From an uncultured Verrucomicrobiales bacterium (GTDB lineage: Bacteria; Verrucomicrobiota; Verrucomicrobiia; Verrucomicrobiales; Akkermansiaceae), in contig CALGJQ010000034.1 of assembly GCA_937928545.1 (NCBI GenBank), forward strand, positions 1 to 54,070: a stretch of DNA of 54,070 nucleotides, read 5' to 3'. The notes beneath the pieces were generated by a model. It saw only the letters and a list, made by a program, of their open reading frames with translations, was not told where the DNA came from and did no database searches. Shown piece by piece: positions 43,984-52,175 of this stretch. Each line of letters begins with the position of its first letter. Position 1 is the stretch's first letter. A program made the position numbers and the translations under genes.

Positions 43984-46920
43984 ATGAAACATCCACGCTT
44001 CTTTCCTATCCTTCTTATCGCCGCGATTTTGCTGATGGTGCTGCCTCAGCAAGTTTCAGCTGCGTTGGATATGTGGTTGAAGATCGAGGGCAATGATACG
44101 GTTGGTGAAGCTCAAGATAAGGTTCATAAAGATTGGATTGATGTTCTGGCCTGGAGCTGGGGTGGCTCTCAGAGTGGGACTTTTCACATTGGTGGCGGAG
44201 GGGGTGCCGGGAAGGCGAATTTTCAAGATCTTACCGTTACTAAGTTTACCGACAAGGCGTCGCCTGCCTTGCTGCAAGCGGTCGCGAGTGGTCGCCGTTT
44301 TCCCACCGTTTGGCTCGATGTGGCTCGAGGAAACGGGGGAACCGTCGTTGAGCGTTTGGCCCTGCGAGATGTCACGATCACGAGTGTCAGTCTTGGTGGG
44401 ACAGGTAGTGAAGATCGCCTTACTGAGAGTGTGAGTTTGAGTTTTACGAAGGTTGAAAAAGGCTATGTTGCCCTCGATACAAAGACGGGAAAGACAGATC
44501 AGGCACGGACCTTTTCCTATGATCGTGACAAGGAAGTTGCGGAGATCACGAATCGGCTTCCGGTCTTGGATGATGATGATCGGGACGGGATTGATAACGT
44601 TGAGGATCAAGATCAAGACAACAATGGAATCGGCGATGAGGTGGAAACACTGCCAGTGGCGGCCTCTCCGGGTAAGGCTGGGATCACTGGGTTTGCTTGG
44701 TTGGATGACGATGCCAATGGCTTGAAAGGTGTCGACGAACGAGCAGCCGCGGGGACGCGGGTGGAGCTCTATCTTGATGGGGCAGATCGACCGGTTCAGA
44801 GTCGGGCCATTAATGAGGAAACGGGGGGATACGCTTTCTTGGAGTTAGATCCTGGGAGTTATAAAGTGCGCTTTGTGCCTTCGGTAGGCTTTCAATTTGG
44901 GACACAGGCTGGCGAGAGTGTCGCTGATCCCACCACGGGTTTTAGTCCTGCGGTCGCAATTGCGGCAGGAACGAATGTGGCACGTAGTGCGGCCATTCTC
45001 TCAGATGAAAATGCCTACTCTGCCTTCTCCTATACGGACTTTTCTGAAGATGAGGAAGACCTCTTCCACTCCGGTGATGCGAGTGTGATTGATGATGTGG
45101 TGACTGGCTTGCCAATCCTCCAATTGACGCCTGATTTCCCGCAGGTGGTGGGGAGCACTTTTTACAATCGCTCGGTGGTGGCTTCGACCTTTACGAGCCA
45201 CTTTCAGTTCCGCATGCGTGGGGATGGGTTGAAAGGGGAGGGCTTCACTTTTGTGGTGCGTGATCCTTTTGATATGCAGGCCGAGAGCTTTCTCGCTGGT
45301 GGAGGTGGTGGTCTGGGCTATGCGGGAATGGGAGAGAGTTTTGCGGTGGAATTCGACACCTTCCCCAGTGGAGGTTCTGATCCCAATGGAGCACACGTGG
45401 GTGTCCTGATTAATGGCGATATTTCAAACGTTTCTGGGAGTACGGGAGAGACCGGTTTGCTTGGTCAGATTAATAGTGGAGCGATTTGGAATGCCTGGAT
45501 CGATTATGATGGAAGCGAGGTTCAAGTCTTCCTCTCGGACACGCCGGTGAAGCCTCAGAGCCCACTTGTCTCAAGGCTGGTGAGCTTGCCTGAGCGTCGT
45601 GCTTTCGTGGGATTTACGGCGGCCACTTTTTCGGCGAGCCAAGCGCATGAGATTCTCTCTTGGGAGTATGAAGGCGGGCAGAACAATACCCTTGTTGTCG
45701 AGCCCTCGACTTCGCAAGCGGAACTCAATGCGATCATCAAAGCGCCGGGCACGATCATTATTGAAAATGACGCGCGGACCGATCTTACGATGACTGCTTT
45801 GACGACGGTGTGCGGGGACTTGATCATCCGAAATAATGGGAATCTTCAGACGATTAACTTGCCGAAGCTCATCGAGGTTTTTGGAGATGTCATCATTGAG
45901 AACAACGATGCTTTGACTGGAGTCAATGTGGACAGTTTGCGAGAGGTTACGGGCGACGTTCGAATTTCCACGGATGCGACGATTAGCTCTGATTTCCGTG
46001 AAGTGCAAAGTGAGAACGTTAACGTGGTTGGTTTGGCCCTGGAGAATTTCGTTGGAAAGACCGGCTATGGAGAGACGAAGGTTGAGTTCGTGGATGAGGC
46101 GACGAAGATGGAGCTCAATATTCCCGAGGGTGCCTTCACGGTGCCGGAGACTTTTGAAGTGGAGCAACTCAGTGGGCCAGAGCTGGATGGTTTGTTGACC
46201 GGTGCGCTTGATTCCGACGGGGCGGTGGTGGATGTGGTGCCGGTTCTTGGTTTCGAATATTCCTTCAAGGGTGGTGGAATCAATCTAAACAAAGAGGTCG
46301 AGATTCAGTTCGAGATTAGCTTGGATGATCTTCCGGCAAACGCGCGTGCGAATATTCTGAATGCCTATGACTCGGGAACGCTCACGGTGTTTGGTTCTCG
46401 TTCTGAAGATGTTCCGATGGAAGTCTTTGCAGTTTGTGATGTTTTGGATTTTGGGGTTTGGGACAACTGCGCGAGGGCTCGGGCGCTGGACTCGGCAGGA
46501 AATCCGGTGGCGTCTTTTGTCGCGAGTGTTTTGGAGTTCACCGTTTTTGCGCGGCACTTTTCGACTTACGGGGTGGCGGTGATCGAGCCGGTGGAAATTA
46601 CACAAGCGGACTTGGATCAGGCTGCTCGTCGAGTGGGGGCGAGTCTGCAAGTCCTTCCGACTTCAGATGGAATTGGCGGTGCTGAACCGCAGACTTTCAC
46701 TCTTTTCTGGACCTCTTACGCAGTGGCAACGGCTGCTGATGGTACGCTCGTGCATCCCGCAAACCGAATCGAAACGAGCACCGACTTGGAGACTTGGACT
46801 GCGATTGACGATTTTCAAGATTTGGAGTTTCTCAACTCGTCAACGAATACTCGCTCGGTGACCTTAGTCACTCCTGATGGTGGAAGTGAGCGTTACTACC
46901 GAGTGGTGGTTGGGCAGTAA
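43984..46920 (+). CDS. exported Hcp - SdrD-like - lectin - receptor-L-like fusion protein
   Basis: A 978-residue exported protein (signal peptide ends QQVSA). Residues about 27-165 are an Hcp domain closely related to the previous gene (MWLKIEG, HKDWIDVLAWSWGG, GGGGAGKANFQDLTVTK). A Ca-binding-like acidic linker (DDDDRDGIDNVEDQDQDNNG) leads to an SdrD-like B domain (GFAWLDDDANGLKGVDE, about 233-340). An L-type lectin-like domain spans about 343-568 (FTSHFQFRM, GEGFTFVVRDP, SFAVEFDTFPSGGSDPNGAH, AWIDYDGSEVQVFL). A receptor-L-like stretch follows (about 570-680, DLIIRNNGNLQTINLPKL). A beta-rich domain with GETKVEFVD is next, and the terminal STDLETW ... YYRVVVG module ends it. It probably displays a carbohydrate-binding arm on an Hcp-type base. 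Confidence 0.9.
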   Translation: MKHPRFFPILLIAAILLMVLPQQVSAALDMWLKIEGNDTVGEAQDKVHKDWIDVLAWSWGGSQSGTFHIGGGGGAGKANFQDLTVTKFTDKASPALLQAVASGRRFPTVWLDVARGNGGTVVERLALRDVTITSVSLGGTGSEDRLTESVSLSFTKVEKGYVALDTKTGKTDQARTFSYDRDKEVAEITNRLPVLDDDDRDGIDNVEDQDQDNNGIGDEVETLPVAASPGKAGITGFAWLDDDANGLKGVDERAAAGTRVELYLDGADRPVQSRAINEETGGYAFLELDPGSYKVRFVPSVGFQFGTQAGESVADPTTGFSPAVAIAAGTNVARSAAILSDENAYSAFSYTDFSEDEEDLFHSGDASVIDDVVTGLPILQLTPDFPQVVGSTFYNRSVVASTFTSHFQFRMRGDGLKGEGFTFVVRDPFDMQAESFLAGGGGGLGYAGMGESFAVEFDTFPSGGSDPNGAHVGVLINGDISNVSGSTGETGLLGQINSGAIWNAWIDYDGSEVQVFLSDTPVKPQSPLVSRLVSLPERRAFVGFTAATFSASQAHEILSWEYEGGQNNTLVVEPSTSQAELNAIIKAPGTIIIENDARTDLTMTALTTVCGDLIIRNNGNLQTINLPKLIEVFGDVIIENNDALTGVNVDSLREVTGDVRISTDATISSDFREVQSENVNVVGLALENFVGKTGYGETKVEFVDEATKMELNIPEGAFTVPETFEVEQLSGPELDGLLTGALDSDGAVVDVVPVLGFEYSFKGGGINLNKEVEIQFEISLDDLPANARANILNAYDSGTLTVFGSRSEDVPMEVFAVCDVLDFGVWDNCARARALDSAGNPVASFVASVLEFTVFARHFSTYGVAVIEPVEITQADLDQAARRVGASLQVLPTSDGIGGAEPQTFTLFWTSYAVATAADGTLVHPANRIETSTDLETWTAIDDFQDLEFLNSSTNTRSVTLVTPDGGSERYYRVVVGQ

Positions 46921-46923
46921 GAG

Positions 46924-47562
46924 CTACAAAGCATCAAGATCAGCCTGAACCGTGATCTTGGGATTTGGGGAGGAATTTTCCACGAGAGTGGTGCCTTGGC
47001 CGAGGAGCTGGAGGGCCGAGACTTCGTCGGTGATTTGAGCGTCGCCTTGTTGGACGTTTTGGTAGGCTTGCTGGATGAGGTCTTTGGCGAAAATCTGAGG
47101 GGTTTCCATGATCCAGAGATCATCGCGTGAAACGGAATCAGTGGTGATGCCGTCGGGGGTGGCTCGTTTTAGAGTTTCGGTGACGCGGCGAGCGAGGCTG
47201 GCGGCTCCGGATTTTCGAGCGGCGGCGAAGGTGGCTTTGATGGCTTCGGGAGAGACGAGAGGACGGGCGCCATCGTGGATGGCGACGTGGGTGATCTCAT
47301 CATGAAGCGCAGCGAGGCCGGCGGCGACGGAGTCAGATCGTTCGACGCCGCCATCGACGCGGGTGACTTTTTGGCCGAGATCAGAGAGCCAGTCGAAGCG
47401 TTCGGGCGGAGTGACGACGATGACTTGGGCGATTTCTTCAAGAGAAGAAAAGGCGTGAACGCTGTGCCAGAGGATCGGCTTGTTTTTCCACTCGGCGGCG
47501 AGCTTATCAAAGCCCATTCGCCGGGAGGAGCCGGAAGCGACGATGACAGCGGCGAAGCTCAT
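46924..47562 (-). CDS. ispD: 2-C-methyl-D-erythritol 4-phosphate cytidylyltransferase
   Basis: A 212-residue cytoplasmic enzyme of the MEP isoprenoid pathway that couples CTP to MEP. The nucleotide loop reads VIVASGSSRRMGFDK, a variant of the usual AAGxGxRxG. HDGARPLVS, METPQIF and TDEVSALQ are intact and positioned as expected. Its ATG directly follows the YqeY stop with no gap, so the two are co-transcribed. It is convergent with the Hcp fusion with only three bases between the stops. The product feeds the isoprenoid supply used by the polyprenyl synthase earlier in the window. Confidence 0.95.
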   Translation of the reverse strand: MSFAAVIVASGSSRRMGFDKLAAEWKNKPILWHSVHAFSSLEEIAQVIVVTPPERFDWLSDLGQKVTRVDGGVERSDSVAAGLAALHDEITHVAIHDGARPLVSPEAIKATFAAARKSGAASLARRVTETLKRATPDGITTDSVSRDDLWIMETPQIFAKDLIQQAYQNVQQGDAQITDEVSALQLLGQGTTLVENSSPNPKITVQADLDAL

Positions 47563-48018
47563 TTAGGAGAGATGTTTCATGACCTCTTGGGAGAGGGTCT
47601 TGCCGTCGACACGGCCTTCGGTCTTGGCTTGGACGATGCCCATGACCTTGCCCATGTCGGCGCGGGAGCTGGCTCCGGTTTCGGCGACGGCGGCGGCGAC
47701 AATGGCGGAGACTTCCTCGGTGCTCATCGCGGCGGGGAGGTATTTTTCGAGAACGGCGATCTCGGCCTTCTCGGTCTCGGCGAGTTCGGGGCGGCCGGCG
47801 CTTTCGAATTGTTCGATGGAGTCGTTGCGCTGTTTGATTTGCTTGCGGACGAGGGCGAGGGCGTCGGCATCTTCGATGACGTTGTTCTTATTGCCAGACT
47901 CGATGGCGGCATTGGTAAGGGCGGTTTTGAGAGCGCGCAGGGTGGTGAGAGCCACGGTGTCCTTGGCTTTCATTGCGGTCTTCAGGTCGGTCATTACGGT
48001 CTCGGCAAATGTGCTCAT
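47563..48018 (-). CDS. yqeY: GatB/YqeY domain protein
   Basis: A 151-residue protein from ATG 48018; an upstream TTG at 48054 is less likely. It is a full-length match to the YqeY family: MTDLKTAMKAKDTVALTTLR, the LALVRKQIKQRNDSIEQFE helix, AEIAVLEKYLPAAMS, and DMGKVMGIVQAKTEGRVDGKTL near the end. The family is related to the tail domain of GatB and may act on tRNA or in stress adaptation; no reaction is fixed. It abuts ispD. Confidence 0.95.
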   Translation of the reverse strand: MSTFAETVMTDLKTAMKAKDTVALTTLRALKTALTNAAIESGNKNNVIEDADALALVRKQIKQRNDSIEQFESAGRPELAETEKAEIAVLEKYLPAAMSTEEVSAIVAAAVAETGASSRADMGKVMGIVQAKTEGRVDGKTLSQEVMKHLS

Positions 48019-48097
48019 GGCTAAGGTTTTGAGGGGTATTTGGCAATCGTGCAAGCACGGGTCTTGCGAGGAGGGTGGATTGTGATACCGATGCGGG

Positions 48098-48601
48098 GTG
48101 AAAAAGCAGGGCGTCGGCGGGTTTCTTTATCTGGCATTTATTGGGTTAGCGCTGGCGTTTGTTGGTGGGGCATTTGTGTTAATTTTGGGGCGGGGGTATT
48201 TGAGAGCGAAGGAAACGGAGAGTTGGGATAAAGTTCCGGCAGTGGTTGTGGTGTCTCAGGTCGGGGAACGGAGCATAGGGCCAAGTATCCCTGACGAGTT
48301 TACGCACGAGCTGGTTTACGAGTATGAGGTGGGGGGAAAGATTTATCGGGGAGACCGATTGAAGCGCCGAAAGAATCCCTTTTTTAAGGAGGAGGCGAAG
48401 ATTCTACCTGCGGTGGAGCGTTGGAAGGTGGGGAGCAAGGTGGAGGCCTTTGTGAACCCGGAAGATCCTGAGGAAGTTTTGTTAGAGCATGAGACGAAGG
48501 CACCGGGTTATTCGATTTGGTTTCCGGGTTTGTTCTTTGTGGGGGGATTGGTGCTCTTTGTGCGTGCGCTCTTGAAAATGTTTAGAAAGGGCGAGGAATG
48601 A
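48098..48601 (+). CDS. DUF3592 membrane protein
   Basis: A 167-residue protein starting at GTG 48098. It has a membrane helix at each end (GFLYLAFIGLALAFVGGAFVLIL and YSIWFPGLFFVGGLVLFVRALL) flanking a beta domain (DKVPAVVVVSQV, ELVYEYEVGGKIYRGDRL, KVEAFVNPEDPEEVLLE), the standard DUF3592 layout. Function is unknown in the family. It is divergent from yqeY across 79 bases. Confidence 0.85.
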   Translation: MKKQGVGGFLYLAFIGLALAFVGGAFVLILGRGYLRAKETESWDKVPAVVVVSQVGERSIGPSIPDEFTHELVYEYEVGGKIYRGDRLKRRKNPFFKEEAKILPAVERWKVGSKVEAFVNPEDPEEVLLEHETKAPGYSIWFPGLFFVGGLVLFVRALLKMFRKGEE

Positions 48602-48635
48602 AAGTTTCGCTGTTGATGAGAAGTAGCGTTCTCTG

Positions 48636-49346
48636 GTGAAATTTTTTCTTTTGTCCTTCGTCTTGCTTGCGGTTCTCCTTTTGGGAGTGTCGCAGGCTGA
48701 TGAGAAAGCGAAGGCGGTCCACGAACTATCGGAATGGAAGTTTGGAGAGACTCTTTTTGGGGAAGCCGTGATGAAGGAAAATTTGAACGGGAAAGTGGTG
48801 GTGCTGGGGTATTGGGGGGCAAAGTGTGCGTCCAGCTTGGAAGAGATGTCTCATTTTGCCGCACTTGATGGGCAATACCGAGAAAAGGGCTTGCGGGTGA
48901 TCGGGGCTGAGGCCTACCGATCTGGGAAAAAGCAAATTAAGGCAGCGGTAGACTCAAAGAAGTTGAAGTTCAGTATTACTGATGGGGTGAAAGGGCCAAT
49001 CGCGATCATGGGACTTCCACATGCCGTGATTTTCGGACCTGACGGGAAGTTGCTTTTTAGTGGCCATCCCAATGACAAGAAATTTGATCAAGTGATTAAA
49101 GGGGCGGTTGGAAAGGTGAGAGAGGTTCCGGGAAAAGTGGTGATTTCGTCGCGTCTAAAGGCTTCCAAAATGAGAACGTGGAGAAATCATGAGGGAAAAC
49201 CACTCGTCGCTTCTTTAGAAAAGGTTGAAGAGGATGAGGTGATCTTTAAGTTGAAAAATGGGACCAAAGTTCCTTATAAGATCAAGAAATTGTCTCGAGA
49301 GGATCAGAAGTTGATTCGAGCCAAAGCAGTGGGTGCCACTGATTGA
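48636..49346 (+). CDS. exported thioredoxin-like protein with lone Cys and SHD1-like tail
   Basis: A 236-residue protein starting at GTG 48636. It has a signal peptide ending VSQA and a TlpA/AhpC-TSA-like domain. The active-site segment reads YWGAKCASSLEE: the first Cys (Cys64) is kept, but the second position of CxxC is Ser, so disulfide exchange by the usual route is unlikely. The cis-Pro motif GLPHAVIFGPDGK is kept. The last 60 residues (RTWRNHEGKPLVASL, VIFKLKNGTKVPYKIKKLSREDQ) resemble the SHD1 domain, which is common in planctomycetal and verrucomicrobial exported proteins. It may be a peroxiredoxin-like or binding protein. Confidence 0.83.
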   Translation: MKFFLLSFVLLAVLLLGVSQADEKAKAVHELSEWKFGETLFGEAVMKENLNGKVVVLGYWGAKCASSLEEMSHFAALDGQYREKGLRVIGAEAYRSGKKQIKAAVDSKKLKFSITDGVKGPIAIMGLPHAVIFGPDGKLLFSGHPNDKKFDQVIKGAVGKVREVPGKVVISSRLKASKMRTWRNHEGKPLVASLEKVEEDEVIFKLKNGTKVPYKIKKLSREDQKLIRAKAVGATD

Positions 49347-49414
49347 TAAAGAGTTGAAAGTAAATTTTGCCCTATCGTTCTTGTCAGGTGGATCGTTTGT
49401 AGTAATCTAGACCC

Positions 49415-50656
49415 ATGTATAAATTTCTGGCTGGGTTGAGCCTTACTCTTCCGGTGCAAGCGCTGACGATTCAGGTCGATTATCGTTTTGATACAGAAGG
49501 ATTTTTTGATGCGCCTGGTGCGAAAGAGGCTATTGAAGCGGCCGCTAGTCGATGGGGGCGTATCATTAACCAAAATTTGCTTGCGGTGAACATTCAAGAC
49601 GATGCCCGAAATGATGTGCGCTTTGCTCCGATTCACCCCGCGACGGGAAAACAGATTCAAATGAGTGCAGCAGCGAGCGCAGGGAGTGATTTCTTAGTGG
49701 AGGTTGGCGCCCCGGCAGCGGATATCTATCTTGATGGATTTGAGCTCGCTGAAGATACTTGGATTTTATTCGTAGGTGGTCGTAACATGGACGATTTGGG
49801 AGCAGCTGGTCCTATTGGATTGGGTACTAATTTTGATGGGGTTGACACGGATCCTGAGAGCCTAGTGAATCGAGGTTTTAACTCAGGACCAGACTCGTTG
49901 AGTGTTCTTGGTGGTAGTGCCGCATTTAGCGTGAATGCGAATTGGAACTTCGACTTGAATGATCCCAGTGGGGCTGGCGGCATTGATTTTTATTCGATTG
50001 CGCTTCATGAAATTGGACACGCCTTTGGCTTGTGTTCCCGAAGTTCACCTAAATGGATTGAGCTCTCATCATCAGGAACTTATCAAGGAGAGGCAGCAAT
50101 TTCTGCTTTCAACGCTGACAATGTGGAGGTTGGTGAACCGATGGAAGTTATGTTAGTTAATGCTCTGGAGCTCGAAAATCCGAATGGAAGAGATTATCAC
50201 TGGAAAACTGGAGCTCAAAAATCAAAGATCTTCCAGTTTGGACAGCCGAGTCGTTTTGGGGTTGTGGGAAGTGATGAACTTCAACCTCTGCTGATGGATG
50301 CTAACTTGAACTTGAATGCTCAGTATCCTCGCTTGGAAATTACAAACGTGGAGGTTGGAGGGTTGATAGATCTCGGCTGGAGTATCATTAGCGAAGACCC
50401 GCCGCCGCCCCCTGAATTGCCCTTAGCTCTTGAGCGGTCGGTCAATGGTGGCATTAAACTCTCCCTTCCGACGAAAGTGGGGAGCACTTATACGATTCAG
50501 ACTACGACCGATGGTGTGAGTTGGCTGAACGTGGAACCTTCAATAACGGGCGACGGGGAAACCTTGAACTGGGAAGACGGCCAAGAGGGTTTTGTTGATC
50601 CTAATGGAAACGCGATTGACCTTTCTGGGAAATTCTATCGCGTGATCGAGAACTAA
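49415..50656 (+). CDS. exported zincin-type metalloprotease with terminal beta module
   Basis: A 413-residue protein (ATG 49415) with a short signal peptide ending VQALT. The active-site helix is ALHEIGHAFG (His198, Glu199, His202). The canonical third metzincin ligand position is Ser, not His or Asp, a variation shared by some bacterial NF038122-like PEP-CTERM-associated proteases, which it resembles overall (IDFYSIALHEIGHAFG, later GGLIDLGWSI). After a Pro-rich linker (DPPPPPELP), the C-terminal module (TYTIQTTTDGVSW ... KFYRVIEN) matches the ends of the other large secreted proteins here. Substrate unknown. It is convergent with acyP, with two bases between the stops. Confidence 0.83.
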   Translation: MYKFLAGLSLTLPVQALTIQVDYRFDTEGFFDAPGAKEAIEAAASRWGRIINQNLLAVNIQDDARNDVRFAPIHPATGKQIQMSAAASAGSDFLVEVGAPAADIYLDGFELAEDTWILFVGGRNMDDLGAAGPIGLGTNFDGVDTDPESLVNRGFNSGPDSLSVLGGSAAFSVNANWNFDLNDPSGAGGIDFYSIALHEIGHAFGLCSRSSPKWIELSSSGTYQGEAAISAFNADNVEVGEPMEVMLVNALELENPNGRDYHWKTGAQKSKIFQFGQPSRFGVVGSDELQPLLMDANLNLNAQYPRLEITNVEVGGLIDLGWSIISEDPPPPPELPLALERSVNGGIKLSLPTKVGSTYTIQTTTDGVSWLNVEPSITGDGETLNWEDGQEGFVDPNGNAIDLSGKFYRVIEN

Positions 50657-50658
50657 TT

Positions 50659-50934
50659 TCAGTTCGCAATCTGAAATCCGCGGCAGTTTTCGAGGGGCTC
50701 GATGTCCCAAATTCGATGCTCTTTAATGAGGCTGGCGAGTTCTGATTCCTCGACAATTTCGGTGATGAACTCGCTCACTTCATCGTCTTCTCCCATGACG
50801 CTTAGTTCGACGGTTCCGTCTTTAAGGTTTTTAACGAAGCCGACGATATCGAATCCGAGGGCAAGTTGTTTGGCCGTGTAGCGAAAACCGACTCCTTGGA
50901 CTCGGCCGCTAAAGATGACTTTTTTCGAGGTCAT
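50659..50934 (-). CDS. acyP: acylphosphatase
   Basis: A 91-residue acylphosphatase that hydrolyses acyl phosphates. The phosphate loop GRVQGVGFRYTAK with the catalytic Arg, and FVKNLKDGTVE with the catalytic Asn, are intact. The length is normal. Its ATG overlaps the stop of the preceding gene by four bases (ATGA), so it is the last gene of a three-gene unit with two uncharacterised proteins. Confidence 0.96.
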   Translation of the reverse strand: MTSKKVIFSGRVQGVGFRYTAKQLALGFDIVGFVKNLKDGTVELSVMGEDDEVSEFITEIVEESELASLIKEHRIWDIEPLENCRGFQIAN

Positions 50935-52175
50935 GGAGTTTTGGGCGAGTTCAAGTAAGTGACCTTTGTGCCGTATTGGGCTACTTGAATATCACGCTCG
51001 GGTTGAACCGCCCGGAGAGGAGTGAGAAGAGAGCGATCAATTTCTGCGTAGAGGCTGCGAGCGGCTTTTTCGGTGGACATTTCGATGTGCCAGGTGAGGG
51101 TAATTTTTCCGTTTTGTTCGCGCACTTGATAGGCGTCTCCTCGCCATTCTTCTGAGAGTGGCCCTGCTTCCATGATGCCCGCGAAAGGCTCTAGCCACAG
51201 ACGGAGTCCGAGTTCGCCTAGCTGGTTTGAGGAGAGGAGGGTGCTGGATGATTTTCGGAAAGTGATGGGAGTTTCTTCGATCGGATCGCGATTGGGATGA
51301 AGAATTTCGGCGCTTGTTTTAGCGGGGACTTGAAACATTTTTGCGAAGTTGGCTCGGGAATCAATGTAGTGGAATCGCGAGTAGTCAGCTCCATCCATGA
51401 AGGCGAAATTGCTGAAACCCTGGGTGGCTGGAGGGAGGTCATTGAGCAATTCTTCGCGAATCAATTCGGGGTCGGAATAAGGGGCTTCGTTTGCGGCGGA
51501 ACTTCGTTTCAGAAATCGTGCGCTGAGGGCGGCGGCAGATCCAGTATGAACGGCTTCCCACGCCTGCCATTCGTCGCGACTTTTCCATTCTTGCTGTGGG
51601 TAGTTTTGGTAAGAAAGAAGTTGTGCGAGGAGTCGGGCGAGGACGGAGCGGTCAGGGATGCTGACTGAATCGAAGTCTTCGGAAATTAGGATGCGCTCTT
51701 TGGTGAGATCAAAGATCCCTTTAACGCTGCTGTTGATCATAATCATCTGACCGAGCAAGCGATGATTAGCGGGTAAGATCCCGATCAGTTCCCAGGCGAG
51801 GTTTTCATCGTCGAGGCCTTTCTCGCCATGGATGAATTTTAGATTGGCCTCGGCAGCATCCCGAATGGCGGCTGGTGAAGCCATGCGAACATTGGGAGGC
51901 TTTAAAAAGACCATGTTGTAGTCTTGCTCGATCCAAGCGATGAGAGCGTCGGGGATGGGATAGGGGCCCTTTGAGAGCATTGCTCGGACCCGTGCGAGTT
52001 CTCCGTCGAGCTCGTCGATCCGGAGGGTGAGTTCTGAGTTTTCAGCGCGGAGAGTTGCTGCTTCTTCGCTGCTAGACTGGGAGCCCGCAGATTTTTTCCA
52101 ATAGTCGCCATAGAGCCACCCGCCTGCAATGAGGCCGATCGCGGTCAGGATTTGGAAGACCCGCTCGGGACTCAT
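50931..52175 (-). CDS. membrane-anchored coiled-coil protein of unknown function
   Basis: A 414-residue protein. A short N-terminal membrane helix (VFQILTAIGLIAGGWLYGDY) is followed by a coiled coil (about 35-65, EEAATLRAENSELTLRIDEL) and a large mainly helical domain (ALIAWIEQDYNMVFLKPPNV, LARLLAQLLSYQNYPQQEW) with a closing beta section (GKITLTWHIEM, IQVAQYGTKVTYL). The frame and 4-base overlaps at both ends are clear. I recognise no family. Its partners are acyP downstream and a signal-peptide protein upstream. Confidence 0.8.
   Translation of the reverse strand: MSPERVFQILTAIGLIAGGWLYGDYWKKSAGSQSSSEEAATLRAENSELTLRIDELDGELARVRAMLSKGPYPIPDALIAWIEQDYNMVFLKPPNVRMASPAAIRDAAEANLKFIHGEKGLDDENLAWELIGILPANHRLLGQMIMINSSVKGIFDLTKERILISEDFDSVSIPDRSVLARLLAQLLSYQNYPQQEWKSRDEWQAWEAVHTGSAAALSARFLKRSSAANEAPYSDPELIREELLNDLPPATQGFSNFAFMDGADYSRFHYIDSRANFAKMFQVPAKTSAEILHPNRDPIEETPITFRKSSSTLLSSNQLGELGLRLWLEPFAGIMEAGPLSEEWRGDAYQVREQNGKITLTWHIEMSTEKAARSLYAEIDRSLLTPLRAVQPERDIQVAQYGTKVTYLNSPKTP

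Noticed and set aside
43374..46920. Part of a type VI secretion cluster
   Set aside because: No sheath, baseplate, VgrG, ClpV or membrane-complex gene is present, and both Hcp proteins have signal peptides.
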